Origin: Solidesulfovibrio sp.
GTDB taxonomy: Bacteria > Desulfobacterota > Desulfovibrionia > Desulfovibrionales > Desulfovibrionaceae
Length of the DNA stretch: 64,000 bases
Direction: 5' to 3'
Assembly: GCF_029978005.1 (NCBI RefSeq)
Contig: NZ_JARKOZ010000153.1
Span: 22,466-86,465 of the forward strand
Shown one piece after another: positions 8,414-16,673 of the stretch. Each line of letters starts with the position of its first letter. Position 1 is the stretch's first letter. A program made the position numbers and the translations under genes. The notes below the pieces were generated by a model. That model was not told the DNA's origin and ran no database searches. It saw nothing but the letters and a program-made list of their open reading frames with translations.

Positions 8414-10105
8414 CTAGGCCGCCCCCCCGGCCAGAGGCAGCCGCACCACGCGGGACGCGCCGTCGAGGCAGGCCTCGCCGCCGCCGTCGGCCAGGTCGGC
8501 CGTGGGCAGGGCGATGTCCAGATTGGCCGGTCCCTCGAAGCGCAGCACGGCGTGGCCGTCCTCCCGGCTGGCGGTCACGCCCACGGACACGGCGTCCGGG
8601 GTCTGGGAGAGGATGGCGCAAAAGGCCCGCACCATGTCGTCGTAGGCGGCGCGTACGGGCAGCGGCCCGTCCGGGGCGGCCACGAGCCGGGCCACCACGC
8701 CCTTGGCCCGCAACAGCGGGGCGGAGAGCATGAGCGCCTGCTTGAGGGCGGAGACGGCGTCGCCGCCGGGGGTGGCGGCCCGGGCCGCGGCGAAGCGCTC
8801 GCGGGCGGCGGCGAGCAGTTCCTCGATGAGCGTCTTCATGTCGTCGGCGGCCCGGATGACCGCGCCCAGGGCCATGGCCGCGTTCGTCCCACGGCCGGCC
8901 TCGTCCCCGCCCGGCGGCAGCAGGTCCAGGGCCGTCTCGGCGAACCCGCGCACCTTGGTCAGGGGCGTGCGCAGGTTGTGGGAGACGTCGATGACGAAGT
9001 CGCGGAAGATGCGGTCCATGGAGGCTGCCTCGGTGACGTCGTGAAAGGTCGCCACCCTCGCGGCCGGGTCGGCCTCGTCGGCCAGCCGCGCCGCCGTCAC
9101 CTCCACCACCCGGCCGTTGGCCAGCTCGAAGCGGCCGATGCGCTCCCACGGCCCGGCCTCGGGGTCGAAGGCGGTCAGGGCGCGCTCCACGCAAAGGGGC
9201 ATGCCGGCCTCGATGGGCGTGCGCCCGACCGGCTCGGGCAGCTTGGGGAACATCTCGCGCAGGGCCCGGTTGGCGGCCACGATGCGGCCGACTCCGTCCA
9301 GGATGGCCACGCCCTCGGCCATGCTTTCCAGGACCGCCTCCTGGCGGGCCCGGCGCTCCTCGATCTCCCGGACCTGCCCGCCGATGCGCTCGGCCAGGAT
9401 GTTGATGGAGGCGGCCAGGGGCGCGAAATCCCGGGCCGGCACGATGTGGATGCGCCGGTCGTAGTGGCCCCGGCCGACGGCGGCGACCACGCCCGCGATT
9501 TCCTTGAGCGACCGGGACGTGCTCCGGGCCAGACCGTAGGCGGCCACGCCCCCGGCCACGAAGACCAGGGCCAGCACGGCCAGGATGGCGTCGCGAAGGC
9601 GCGAAAGCTCCCCGCCCAGGGCGGACATGGGCATGGCCAGGCGCAGCACTCCGGCCGGCACGCCCTCCCCGCCCGGCCAGGCCCGGGCCACGTAGAGCAT
9701 GTCGCGCCCGAGCGTCTGGCTCTTGCGCACGTCCTGGCCGAAGCCGCCGGCGAGCGCCTGGCGGACTTCCGGCCGGCCGGCGTGGTCCTCCATCTCCGGC
9801 ACCCCGGCGGCATGGACCGCGGAATCGGCCACCACCTTGCCGTCCACGATGTAGGTCAGGCGAAAGCCCAGGTGCGGGCCCAGGGCGTCGGCGTAGGCGG
9901 CCAGGGCGGACCGGCCGTCCAGGCCCGGCTCCTTGGAGAGCAGGTAGCCGGCCAGGTCCAGGGAGGTCCTGGCCCGTTCCTCGGCCTCGGCCAGCACGGC
10001 CTTTTCGGCCCGGCCGGTGGCGAAGACGAAGACACAGATGAGGACCAGCAGGAAAAATCCCCAGGTCCAGAGCAGAAACTGCAACGTGATCGAGCGCTTG
10101 GGCAT
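8414..10105 (-). CDS. PhoR-like sensor histidine kinase with degenerate catalytic domain
   Basis: Membrane sensor of 563 residues: a transmembrane helix at about 8-30, a periplasmic sensor region to about 170, a second helix at about 173-193, HAMP at about 195-245, PAS at about 255-360, then the HisKA helix with His376 in DVSHNLRTPL. Two features are odd. The acidic residue that follows the phospho-acceptor histidine in active HisKA kinases is Asn377 here. The C-terminal ATPase region is short and lacks a recognisable N-box asparagine and any DxGxG motif. Autokinase activity is therefore doubtful. There is no response regulator next to it. The start at 10105 gives a clean N-terminus before the first helix. 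The location after the Pit genes suggests, but does not show, a phosphate link. Confidence 0.8.
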   Translation of the reverse strand: MPKRSITLQFLLWTWGFFLLVLICVFVFATGRAEKAVLAEAEERARTSLDLAGYLLSKEPGLDGRSALAAYADALGPHLGFRLTYIVDGKVVADSAVHAAGVPEMEDHAGRPEVRQALAGGFGQDVRKSQTLGRDMLYVARAWPGGEGVPAGVLRLAMPMSALGGELSRLRDAILAVLALVFVAGGVAAYGLARSTSRSLKEIAGVVAAVGRGHYDRRIHIVPARDFAPLAASINILAERIGGQVREIEERRARQEAVLESMAEGVAILDGVGRIVAANRALREMFPKLPEPVGRTPIEAGMPLCVERALTAFDPEAGPWERIGRFELANGRVVEVTAARLADEADPAARVATFHDVTEAASMDRIFRDFVIDVSHNLRTPLTKVRGFAETALDLLPPGGDEAGRGTNAAMALGAVIRAADDMKTLIEELLAAARERFAAARAATPGGDAVSALKQALMLSAPLLRAKGVVARLVAAPDGPLPVRAAYDDMVRAFCAILSQTPDAVSVGVTASREDGHAVLRFEGPANLDIALPTADLADGGGEACLDGASRVVRLPLAGGAA

Positions 10106-10223
10106 ACCCGCTCCCTGCGTGACGAAACCGTTTCGATTGCGTGACGGTTCCGTGGCGCACAGAGGTATAGGCGGCCTGGGCTCCGGGGGCAAGAGGGCAT
10201 GTCCCGGCGGCCCGCCCCGGCCG

Positions 10224-12125
10224 TCAGGAAGCCGGGGAAGCCTGGGGGGCGTTTTCCAGGTGAAGCAGGAGGATGCGGCGCATCTCGCGGATGGCCAGGG
10301 GGTGTTCGTGGGCGCTGTGGCCGGAGTGGACCACGAGCTCCGATTGCGCGCCGTCCAGGTGGGAACTGGCGTAGGGCACCACGCCGTCGGAGCCGCCCGT
10401 GCGACCTCCCTCCTTCTCGTCGCCGATGATGGAGTGGTAGGGCACGACGATGGGCGCGTCGGCCAGGCCCAGCAGCACCGAATTCTTCGGGGAGAGGCTG
10501 TCGATGCCCGTGATGGACGGCAGTTCCTTGCCGCCCGGACCCATGGCCCGCAGCAACGCCCCGCCCACGCTGGCGAAGGGCCCCAGCACCGTGGCCGGCA
10601 GGGTGATGAGCGCCCGGCCGATGCGGCCCAAGTTCCCCAGGGCCAGGTCCGAGCCCCGGTGGGGCACGGCCACGAAGATGATGCGGGAGACGTAGGGTCT
10701 GGGGGAAAAGAAGAAGGCCTCGCGCACGGACGCCTTGTCCGCCGGCGGCACGTGCAGGGCGTCCAGCGGCGTCTTGGACACATGCGCCCAGAGGGCCTCG
10801 CCGCCCTCCTCGGCCAGGGTCTTGGCGAGCAGCCCGCCCATGCTGTGGCCGACGACCACCATGCGGGCGAAGTTGGGGTTGGTTCCGGCCGGGTCCACGG
10901 CGCGGCGCACCTCGTCCAGGGACCGGCGCAGGCCGGCGGCGGAATAGAGCACGGGATTGCCCGTGGGGTAGCGGAAAAACCAGAACTGGTAGCGCGCGCG
11001 AAGCTCCGGGTCGCCCATGAGGCCGTTGAACACGTTGGCCCAGGTGCTCGGGCTCGACATCAGGCCGTGGACGAAGACCACCGGGATCTTGCCCGGGTCG
11101 TAGGGCTGCAGCATGTACAGGCCCGAAAGCTTCTCCCAGGCGGCCGGGTTGATCATGCCCTCCAGGCCGCTCGGCTCCGGGGCCTGCTGCATCATGAGGG
11201 CCAGGGGCGTGGTCAGGTCGTATTCCATGGCCACGCGCCGGCCCTCGATTTCGAGCGACGTGCCCCGCATGGGGTCGTGGACCTCGAGCGCCGCGTCGTA
11301 GACCAGAGCCCCGGAGGTCTTCGCCTCGGGCCTGGGGGAAAAACGCAAAAAGAGCGTGGCGGCGTAGGCCTGGCGCACGTTGGGGGTGAAGCGGTCGGCG
11401 GCGCTGCGCTTTTGCGCCGGCGGCGGGCGACGCACCACGGCCATGGGCACGCCGAGCCCCAGGCGCACCTGCTGGGGGGTGAGTCCGATCACCTCGAACT
11501 CGTAGGCCAGGTGATAGCTTTCGAGTTCGTCCGGGGCGAAGGCCAATTGGGAGGTGCGGCCGGTCAGGCGCACCTTGCCCCGCAGCCAGGGCAGCTCCCG
11601 GCCGTCGGCGTAGGTCAGGCCGGCCTCGCGGGCGTAGAGGGAGTAGTTGGCCAGGGAGCGGTTGTAGAACTCCATGGCCTGGCGGGAATACGGGTGATAG
11701 ATGTCGAGCGCCGGCGAAAGCGCGTCGTCGAACAGGTAGGCGTAGGCGTACAGGGCGCTCGACAGGTAGTAGGAGGCGGCCCGTTCCGTGTCGGCCCGCT
11801 GCTTCTTTCCCTCGAAGTAGCACAGTTCCGACAGAACGAAGAAGGCTTCGCGGTCGTTTTGCGCCCGGGCCTCCCGGTCCAGACCCAGGAGCATGGATTC
11901 GGCGTCGGCCTTCCAGGACGCCTCCAGGTCGCGCTGGCGTACGAAGACCAGGGAGCGCTCCGAGGGGCTGGCCGAATTGAGCGCCGTGCGGTCGAACTCC
12001 CTGGTGCGCGTGTCCATGGACACGGGCTTGACCCCGATGCGGGCGCAGCCGGCGAGGAGCGCGACGAGGAACAGGCAGCAGCCCAGGACGACGATGCTGC
12101 GGCGCGGCGTTCCGAGGGATTTCAC
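10224..12125 (-). CDS. Lipoprotein alpha/beta hydrolase (esterase/lipase-like)
   Basis: Predicted lipid-anchored hydrolase of about 633 residues. With the GTG start at 12125 the N-terminus is a lipoprotein signal: basic residues, a hydrophobic run, then the lipobox LLAGC. A longer frame from a GTG at 12170 adds 15 residues and would leave only 29 bp to the divergent gene at 12200, so the shorter start is preferred. An N-terminal region of unknown role (about 1-350) precedes an alpha/beta hydrolase domain: oxyanion segment VVFVHGLMSSPSTWANV, nucleophile elbow GHSMGG, and a late His in VVHSGHSAHEHPL. The family includes PGAP1-like and phospholipase-like esterases; the substrate is not predictable. 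Confidence 0.82.
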   Translation of the reverse strand: MKSLGTPRRSIVVLGCCLFLVALLAGCARIGVKPVSMDTRTREFDRTALNSASPSERSLVFVRQRDLEASWKADAESMLLGLDREARAQNDREAFFVLSELCYFEGKKQRADTERAASYYLSSALYAYAYLFDDALSPALDIYHPYSRQAMEFYNRSLANYSLYAREAGLTYADGRELPWLRGKVRLTGRTSQLAFAPDELESYHLAYEFEVIGLTPQQVRLGLGVPMAVVRRPPPAQKRSAADRFTPNVRQAYAATLFLRFSPRPEAKTSGALVYDAALEVHDPMRGTSLEIEGRRVAMEYDLTTPLALMMQQAPEPSGLEGMINPAAWEKLSGLYMLQPYDPGKIPVVFVHGLMSSPSTWANVFNGLMGDPELRARYQFWFFRYPTGNPVLYSAAGLRRSLDEVRRAVDPAGTNPNFARMVVVGHSMGGLLAKTLAEEGGEALWAHVSKTPLDALHVPPADKASVREAFFFSPRPYVSRIIFVAVPHRGSDLALGNLGRIGRALITLPATVLGPFASVGGALLRAMGPGGKELPSITGIDSLSPKNSVLLGLADAPIVVPYHSIIGDEKEGGRTGGSDGVVPYASSHLDGAQSELVVHSGHSAHEHPLAIREMRRILLLHLENAPQASPAS

Positions 12126-12199
12126 CGCATCCGCTTTACAGCTGGAGGCAAAAGGAATAATTTCAAGCACCCTTGTATCCTGTAAAAAGGAGCACCTTC

Positions 12200-12616
12200 A
12201 TGCGCGGCCTGCTGACTTGCGTCTGCCTCGCCTGTGCCTGCCTCGGCCTTTGCGCCTGCAAAGGCATGTACGCCGTCTCTCCCAAGGACATGTCCGGCAA
12301 ACCCACGGTTTACGCCACGGTGCGCAAGGCGCCTGATCCGCTCCTGCTCGGCTGCTACATGCGAAGCAGCCCCAGCGAATACTATCATCCCAACAAGTAC
12401 GAGTTCTGCCTTGTGCGCGACGGCGACCGGTACGCCCTGTTCTATTACGTCATGGACGGCAAGACCCTGGCCACGTTCAAGGACTGGACCGGGGCGGTCG
12501 TGGACGGCGACAGTTTAACGGCCAACTATGACGCTTCCCGGTACTTCGTCAAGGACGGCGAGGTCTGGCAGACGACCACCACAGGCGGCCCCCACCGCAT
12601 GCTGCGCATGCCCTGA
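12200..12616 (+). CDS. Small lipoprotein of unknown function
   Basis: 138 residues beginning MRGLLTCVCLACACLGLCAC, with a short hydrophobic signal and several possible lipobox cysteines near residues 17-20. The start at 12200 follows AAAAAGGAG. The mature part is rich in tyrosine and contains short beta-like stretches (YALFYYVMDGKTLATF). No domain was recognised. It is divergent from the hydrolase gene, so the two may share a control region of about 75 bp. Downstream is the MCP gene after 78 bp. Confidence 0.75.
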   Translation: MRGLLTCVCLACACLGLCACKGMYAVSPKDMSGKPTVYATVRKAPDPLLLGCYMRSSPSEYYHPNKYEFCLVRDGDRYALFYYVMDGKTLATFKDWTGAVVDGDSLTANYDASRYFVKDGEVWQTTTTGGPHRMLRMP

Positions 12617-12694
12617 CGCCCCTGCCCCAAGGGGGCGTGGACCGGCGCGGCGAGGACGGGGCATGTTCCAGACGCGACACCACTGGAGGCGGAC

Positions 12695-14245
12695 ATGAAC
12701 GCACGGATCTGGATCTGGCTGGGCGGCGTGGCGGCGTCGCTCGCCGTAGCGGCGGGGATCGGCTGGCTGGCCGGCGACGGCGCGGGCATGGCCCTGGCCG
12801 GGGCCATTGCGCCGGCGGCGGTGGCCGCGGCCGCGGTGCTTTGCGCTGCGAACCGACGGCAGACCGAAACCGAGGTCATGGCCCGGGCCGTCGAGGTCCT
12901 GGCCACCGGCCGGGGGACCCTGCCGGACGGCCTTCCCCCCGAACTGGCCAAGCCCCTGGCCGACCTGGCCGAAACCACCCGCACCACCCGGGGTTTCCTC
13001 TCGGGCATCCTGGACGGGCTGCCCATCCCCTACCTGCTGGTGGACCTCAAGGAGCGCACGCTCCACACCAACCAAGCCACCATGCGCATGCTCGAACTCG
13101 ATACGCCGCCGTCCTCCCAGCTCGGCCGCACCCTGGCCGAGGTCTTCTACAACGACCCCGGCCGCGAGACCGTGGTCGGCAAGGCCATGCGCCAGGACCT
13201 GGTCTTCTCCAACAAGGAGGTGACCATCACCGGGCACAAGGGCGGCCGGCGCGACGTCTTCTACAACGTCTTTCCCCTCAAGGACCCGGCCGGGAGCATC
13301 ATCGGCGGGCTTTGCCTCTATCTCGACGTCACCGAACTGCGGGCCAAGGAGGCGGCCCTTTGCCGCCAGAACGAGGATACCGCCGCCCGGGCGGACAAGG
13401 CCGGCCGGCTGGCCGGGGATCTGGCCGACACGGCCAAGACCCTGTCCGACCGGGTGGGCCAGGCGAGCCAGGCGGCGCGGGGACAGCGCGCGCGCCTGGA
13501 AAAGGTGGGCGACGCCATGGAGCGGCTGGGCCGCTCGGCCAGCCACATCGCCGACCAGGCCCGGGAGACCGACGCGGCGGCCGGAGCCGCCCGGCAGCGG
13601 GCCGCCGACGCCTCCAGAACCATGGAACGGGTGCTGGCCGGCATGGACCAGCTCTCCCGCAAGGCCGGGGACCTGGGCGAGCACATGCGCACCCTGTCGG
13701 ACCAGGCCCGGGAAGTGGGCGGCATCCTCGGCGTGATTTCCGACATCGCGGACCAGACCAACCTGCTGGCCTTAAACGCCGCCATCGAGGCGGCCCGGGC
13801 CGGCGAATCCGGACGCGGCTTCGCCGTGGTGGCCGACGAGGTGCGAAAGCTGGCCGAGAAGACCATGGCCGCCACCAAGGAGGTGGAGCACACGGTCACG
13901 GCCATCCGCGACAGCGCCGAAACCAACAGCCGGGCCACGGCCGAGGCCGTGTCCCTGGTGGGCGAGACCGCGGCCATCACCCGGGAGGCCGGACAAGGCC
14001 TGGACGCCATCCTGGAGCTGGCCGGCCGGACCTCGTCCCACATCGGGGCCATCGCCGAGGCGGCCACGGCCCAGCGCGTCGCCGGCGAGGAGGCGAGCCG
14101 GGCCGGCGGCGACATCGCCGGCGCGGCCTCGGACACGAGCCGGGCCATGGACGAATCGGCCGCGGCCGTGGCCGCCCTGGCCCGGGTGGCGGCCGACCTG
14201 GAAGCGCTTTTCACCGATGTCGGAGCGCTGCGCCCGGCCCCGTGA
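12695..14245 (+). CDS. Methyl-accepting chemotaxis protein with PAS domain
   Basis: Chemoreceptor of 516 residues. Two closely spaced hydrophobic segments at about 5-27 and 29-50 leave almost no periplasmic domain, so sensing is probably cytoplasmic through the PAS domain at about 100-215 ([20 protein letters not shown]). The methylation/coiled-coil region runs from about 220. The highly conserved signalling hairpin is complete ([20 protein letters not shown], followed by [18 protein letters not shown]). The start follows CTGGAGGCGGAC. Such PAS-type receptors often report redox or intracellular energy state. Confidence 0.95.
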   Translation: MNARIWIWLGGVAASLAVAAGIGWLAGDGAGMALAGAIAPAAVAAAAVLCAANRRQTETEVMARAVEVLATGRGTLPDGLPPELAKPLADLAETTRTTRGFLSGILDGLPIPYLLVDLKERTLHTNQATMRMLELDTPPSSQLGRTLAEVFYNDPGRETVVGKAMRQDLVFSNKEVTITGHKGGRRDVFYNVFPLKDPAGSIIGGLCLYLDVTELRAKEAALCRQNEDTAARADKAGRLAGDLADTAKTLSDRVGQASQAARGQRARLEKVGDAMERLGRSASHIADQARETDAAAGAARQRAADASRTMERVLAGMDQLSRKAGDLGEHMRTLSDQAREVGGILGVISDIADQTNLLALNAAIEAARAGESGRGFAVVADEVRKLAEKTMAATKEVEHTVTAIRDSAETNSRATAEAVSLVGETAAITREAGQGLDAILELAGRTSSHIGAIAEAATAQRVAGEEASRAGGDIAGAASDTSRAMDESAAAVAALARVAADLEALFTDVGALRPAP

Positions 14246-14276
14246 CAGGCCGCGCGTTTGACGCTACACTGATTGT

Positions 14277-14471
14277 ATGTGGGAAACGGTCGCAATCGTC
14301 GCCATCTTCTTCCTGGCGGTCAGCGTCTGCCTGTGGTTTTTCATCGGCAAGACGGCTCGCAAGCGCCATGACGCCATCGCCCGGGGCAAGTTCGATTTCG
14401 ACGCCTTCAAGTCCCGGGAGATCGCCCGGCGCGGCGTGCACGACACCACCCGGTACGGCAAGAAGCGTTAG
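14277..14471 (+). CDS. Small single-pass membrane protein
   Basis: 64 residues with one N-terminal transmembrane helix (ETVAIVAIFFLAVSVCLWFF) followed by a basic cytoplasmic tail (GKTARKRHDAIARG) and a KSREIARRG segment. It is 31 bp after the MCP stop on the same strand and could be co-transcribed. No family was recognised. The clean membrane-plus-tail design and codon use of the surrounding genes support it as real. Confidence 0.6.
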   Translation: MWETVAIVAIFFLAVSVCLWFFIGKTARKRHDAIARGKFDFDAFKSREIARRGVHDTTRYGKKR

Positions 14472-14546
14472 CCGCAATCACCGCCCGGCCGGCCGCATCG
14501 GCGCGAACGTCGCGCCGCGGCCGGCCGCGGCCTTCGAGGAGTGCCC

Positions 14547-15155
14547 ATGTCGTTTATCCGCCCCTGCCTCGTCGCCATCGTCCTCCTGCTCGCTGCCGTC
14601 AGCGCCGCAGCCCAGGGTCAGGTCCCGTCGAGCCTGGCCGGCGTCGCCCTCGGCGACGCGGCCGACCAGCACAAGGCCCGCCTGACCTTGTCCAAGGCCC
14701 GGCCCCTCGGCGACGCGCCCTGGCTGCGGCGCGTCCCCGTGCGCCCCGACGCCCATTTCGCCTCGGGCTACGTCCTGGTCGGCACCTGCGCCGCCCCGGG
14801 ACGGGTGGCCCGGATCAAGATGCGCTACCGCGACGGCAGCCTGGACTTTTTCCGCAAGATCAGCGGCGAGATGCTCTCGCGCTACGGCGACCCCACCGAG
14901 TACAAGGGCGAGCTCGACGGCCGGGTCATGGGCAACAAATGGGGGTTTTCCGATCCCTGGCTGCGCCCGGTGAGCCTCATCCTGCAACGCGTGGAGGGCG
15001 AGGACCCGGAATCCGGCGCGGGCAACACCGTCAAGCTGACCAACTGGGGCCTGCTCGAGGCCGAACGCGCCTGCTGGCAGGAGCGGCACGCCCCGGCCAA
15101 GGCCAAGACGCCCCAGGCCAAGGCCGGGCAGGACAGCGGCTACCTGCCCCGCTGA
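14547..15155 (+). CDS. Secreted protein of unknown function
   Basis: 202 residues starting MSFIRPCLVAIVLLLAAVSAAAQG, a clear Sec signal peptide with an AAA cleavage region. The ATG at 14547 follows GAGGAG. The mature part has VGTCAAPGRVARIKMRYRDG and FFRKISGEMLSRYGDPTEYK, patterns seen in small periplasmic proteins of this bacterial group, but no named domain was identified. The C-terminus is basic and alanine/lysine rich. It lies 14 bp before the hemerythrin gene and is probably in the same transcript. Confidence 0.72.
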   Translation: MSFIRPCLVAIVLLLAAVSAAAQGQVPSSLAGVALGDAADQHKARLTLSKARPLGDAPWLRRVPVRPDAHFASGYVLVGTCAAPGRVARIKMRYRDGSLDFFRKISGEMLSRYGDPTEYKGELDGRVMGNKWGFSDPWLRPVSLILQRVEGEDPESGAGNTVKLTNWGLLEAERACWQERHAPAKAKTPQAKAGQDSGYLPR

Positions 15156-15169
15156 CCAGGAGGCGCGCC

Positions 15170-15580
15170 ATGACGCAACCGGTTTTCGACGACAGCCTGC
15201 GCACGGGCTTTGAAGATATCGACGACCAGCACCGCCTGTTCCTGGACATGCTCGGCGAACTGGCCGAACGCATCGCGGCGGGCCAGCACCGCCAGGGCCT
15301 GCTGGACGCCTTCCAGGGCATGCGCGCCTACGCCGAGGGGCATTTCGCGGACGAGGAGGCGCTCATGGCGCGCTACGCCTATCCGGCCCTTGCGGCGCAC
15401 CAGCGCCTGCACGCCACCTTCACCGACATGGTGCGCGACCTGGAGGGCCGCCTGGGCGAGGGACCTGGGCTGCTTTCCCTGGAAACGCTGGAATTTCTGG
15501 GCAGCTGGTTCATCGGGCACATCCGCAACGAGGACCAGCGCTTCGCTGCCCACGCCAGGGCCTGTCCGCCGCCCGCCTGA
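15170..15580 (+). CDS. Bacteriohemerythrin
   Basis: Non-haem di-iron oxygen-binding protein of 136 residues. All ligand positions are present in order: a first His in DDQHRLF (the earlier His position may be represented in GFEDIDDQH), HFADEE, HQRLH, and HIRNED. The start at 15170 follows CAGGAGGCGCGCC. Stand-alone bacteriohemerythrins carry or scavenge oxygen in microaerobes and are common in sulfate reducers. It ends before a strong bidirectional terminator. Confidence 0.92.
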   Translation: MTQPVFDDSLRTGFEDIDDQHRLFLDMLGELAERIAAGQHRQGLLDAFQGMRAYAEGHFADEEALMARYAYPALAAHQRLHATFTDMVRDLEGRLGEGPGLLSLETLEFLGSWFIGHIRNEDQRFAAHARACPPPA

Positions 15581-15603
15581 ACCGGCCCACCTCGCCGAAC
15601 ATC

Positions 15604-15640
15604 AAAGGCCCGGGAGAAAAAAGTTTTCTCCCGGGCCTTT
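15604..15640. terminator. Bidirectional intrinsic terminator
   Basis: A perfect 17-bp inverted repeat (AAAGGCCCGGGAGAAAA and its complement) with a three-base loop sits between the converging hemerythrin and repeat-protein genes. Both arms end in A/T runs, so it can stop transcription from both sides. Confidence 0.9.
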
Positions 15641-15661
15641 GAGCTCGATGCGGATCGACGC

Positions 15662-15985
15662 TTACGAGAAGAAATTGAAGGTCGTACCACCGCTGCCGAA
15701 CAACGACGAGAAATCGAGCGTCGTGCCGGTGGTTCCGAAGCTGGAGAACAGGTTGGTGGTGGTGCCGCCGAACAGGCTGGTGAGGTCCAGGGAGAACCCG
15801 CCCGTGCTGCCGCCGAAGATGGACGTGAAGTCCAGGCCGAAGCCCGAGGTCCCCAGGCTGCCGGTCAGGTCCAGGCCGCCCGTACTCGTGGTCCCGAAGC
15901 TGAAAAGGCCCGTAGTGCCGGTCCCCAGGTTCTGAAAAAGCGACGTGAAATCGAAAAGCCCACCGCTGCCGGATAATGTCGCCAT
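15662..15985 (-). CDS. Low-complexity Gly/Thr/Phe repeat protein
   Basis: 107 residues consisting almost entirely of degenerate repeats of the form [LF]D[LF]TS[LI]FGG: FDFTSLFQNL, LDFTSIFGG, LDLTSLFGG, LDFSSLFGSGG, with shorter LDLTGSLG and GLFSFGTT units. It has no lysine or arginine, no signal peptide and ends in FNFFS. The start at 15985 follows a strong GGGAGGG ribosome site, and the gene ends on the shared terminator, so expression is likely. No family was recognised. The alternating hydrophobic pattern could stack as a beta-solenoid or amyloid-like fibre, and the C-terminal region resembles substrates of type I secretion, but both ideas are inference. Confidence 0.65.
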   Translation of the reverse strand: MATLSGSGGLFDFTSLFQNLGTGTTGLFSFGTTSTGGLDLTGSLGTSGFGLDFTSIFGGSTGGFSLDLTSLFGGTTTNLFSSFGTTGTTLDFSSLFGSGGTTFNFFS

Positions 15986-16673
15986 GTTGCCCTCCCGTTA
16001 AAAGTCATAGTCCGGCTTTTCAACCGGAAAACGCCCCCTCGCACACGCGCCGACGGATTCCGGTTTTTGTCGATTCCCCAGACCCATTGCACGCGTGCCC
16101 CTCAAGGTTGCACATGGATAGCCGCCCGACCCGCTGATGTCAATCCATCCTGGCCCTTCAACGGCTAAAAAACGGATGAAGTAACACAAATGACCTTGTG
16201 ACGGGGGGCCAGGCGCGAGTTGTCCACACTACCGAAACAAGGGTTCCCGAGTAAATCGCGACGAATTTCGGCCAAGGAAAGCATAAGAAACATGACCAAC
16301 CAAATCCATCAACATTGATGGCGTCTTCGTTGAAAAGCACATTGTCCCCTGCCCCCCGAATATATGAACATGCCAACGCGGAAAAAAATACAAGCAATAC
16401 TCAAAACAAGGAGACAACAGAAGCGGATCACGCAACAACATCGGCACAGTATCCAAATCGTCGTGAACTTTTTGAAAAAGGATGGCATATCCAGTCCTTT
16501 TCGTATTCGTCGCGGCCTGCCTTGACCCGCATTCAAGCAAAACACATTCCGAGCTTGTGCAGTGACCTCGTCGACGCAGCCGCCCGCCGCCCCGCTCGCG
16601 AACGCGAGCGGGCGGCGGGCGGCCAAAAAAGTCGCGCGATCGTCACGGGGGCGGGCCGGCGGCCCGGCGCTTC
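15986..16673. other. 688-bp region without a recognisable gene
   Basis: Short open frames exist on both strands but have no family features, no good ribosome sites and mixed composition. The stretch around 16,150-16,550 is visibly lower in GC than its neighbours and may be a degraded insertion. A GC-rich hairpin is at 16582-16620, close to the stop of the next MCP gene. Confidence 0.5.
16582..16620 (-). terminator. GC-rich hairpin after the second MCP gene
   Basis: An 18-bp stem with one bulge (left arm GCCCGCCGCCCCGCTCGCG, right arm CGCGAGCGGGCGGCGGGC, loop AA) sits about 55 bp past the MCP stop. In the MCP direction no T-run follows; the T-run precedes the stem. It is therefore a weak or rho-assisted terminator at best. 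Confidence 0.35.

Noticed and set aside
7673..10144. 823-codon plus-strand frame across DUF47 and the sensor kinase
   Set aside because: It crosses two well-supported minus-strand genes and has only antisense high-GC composition.
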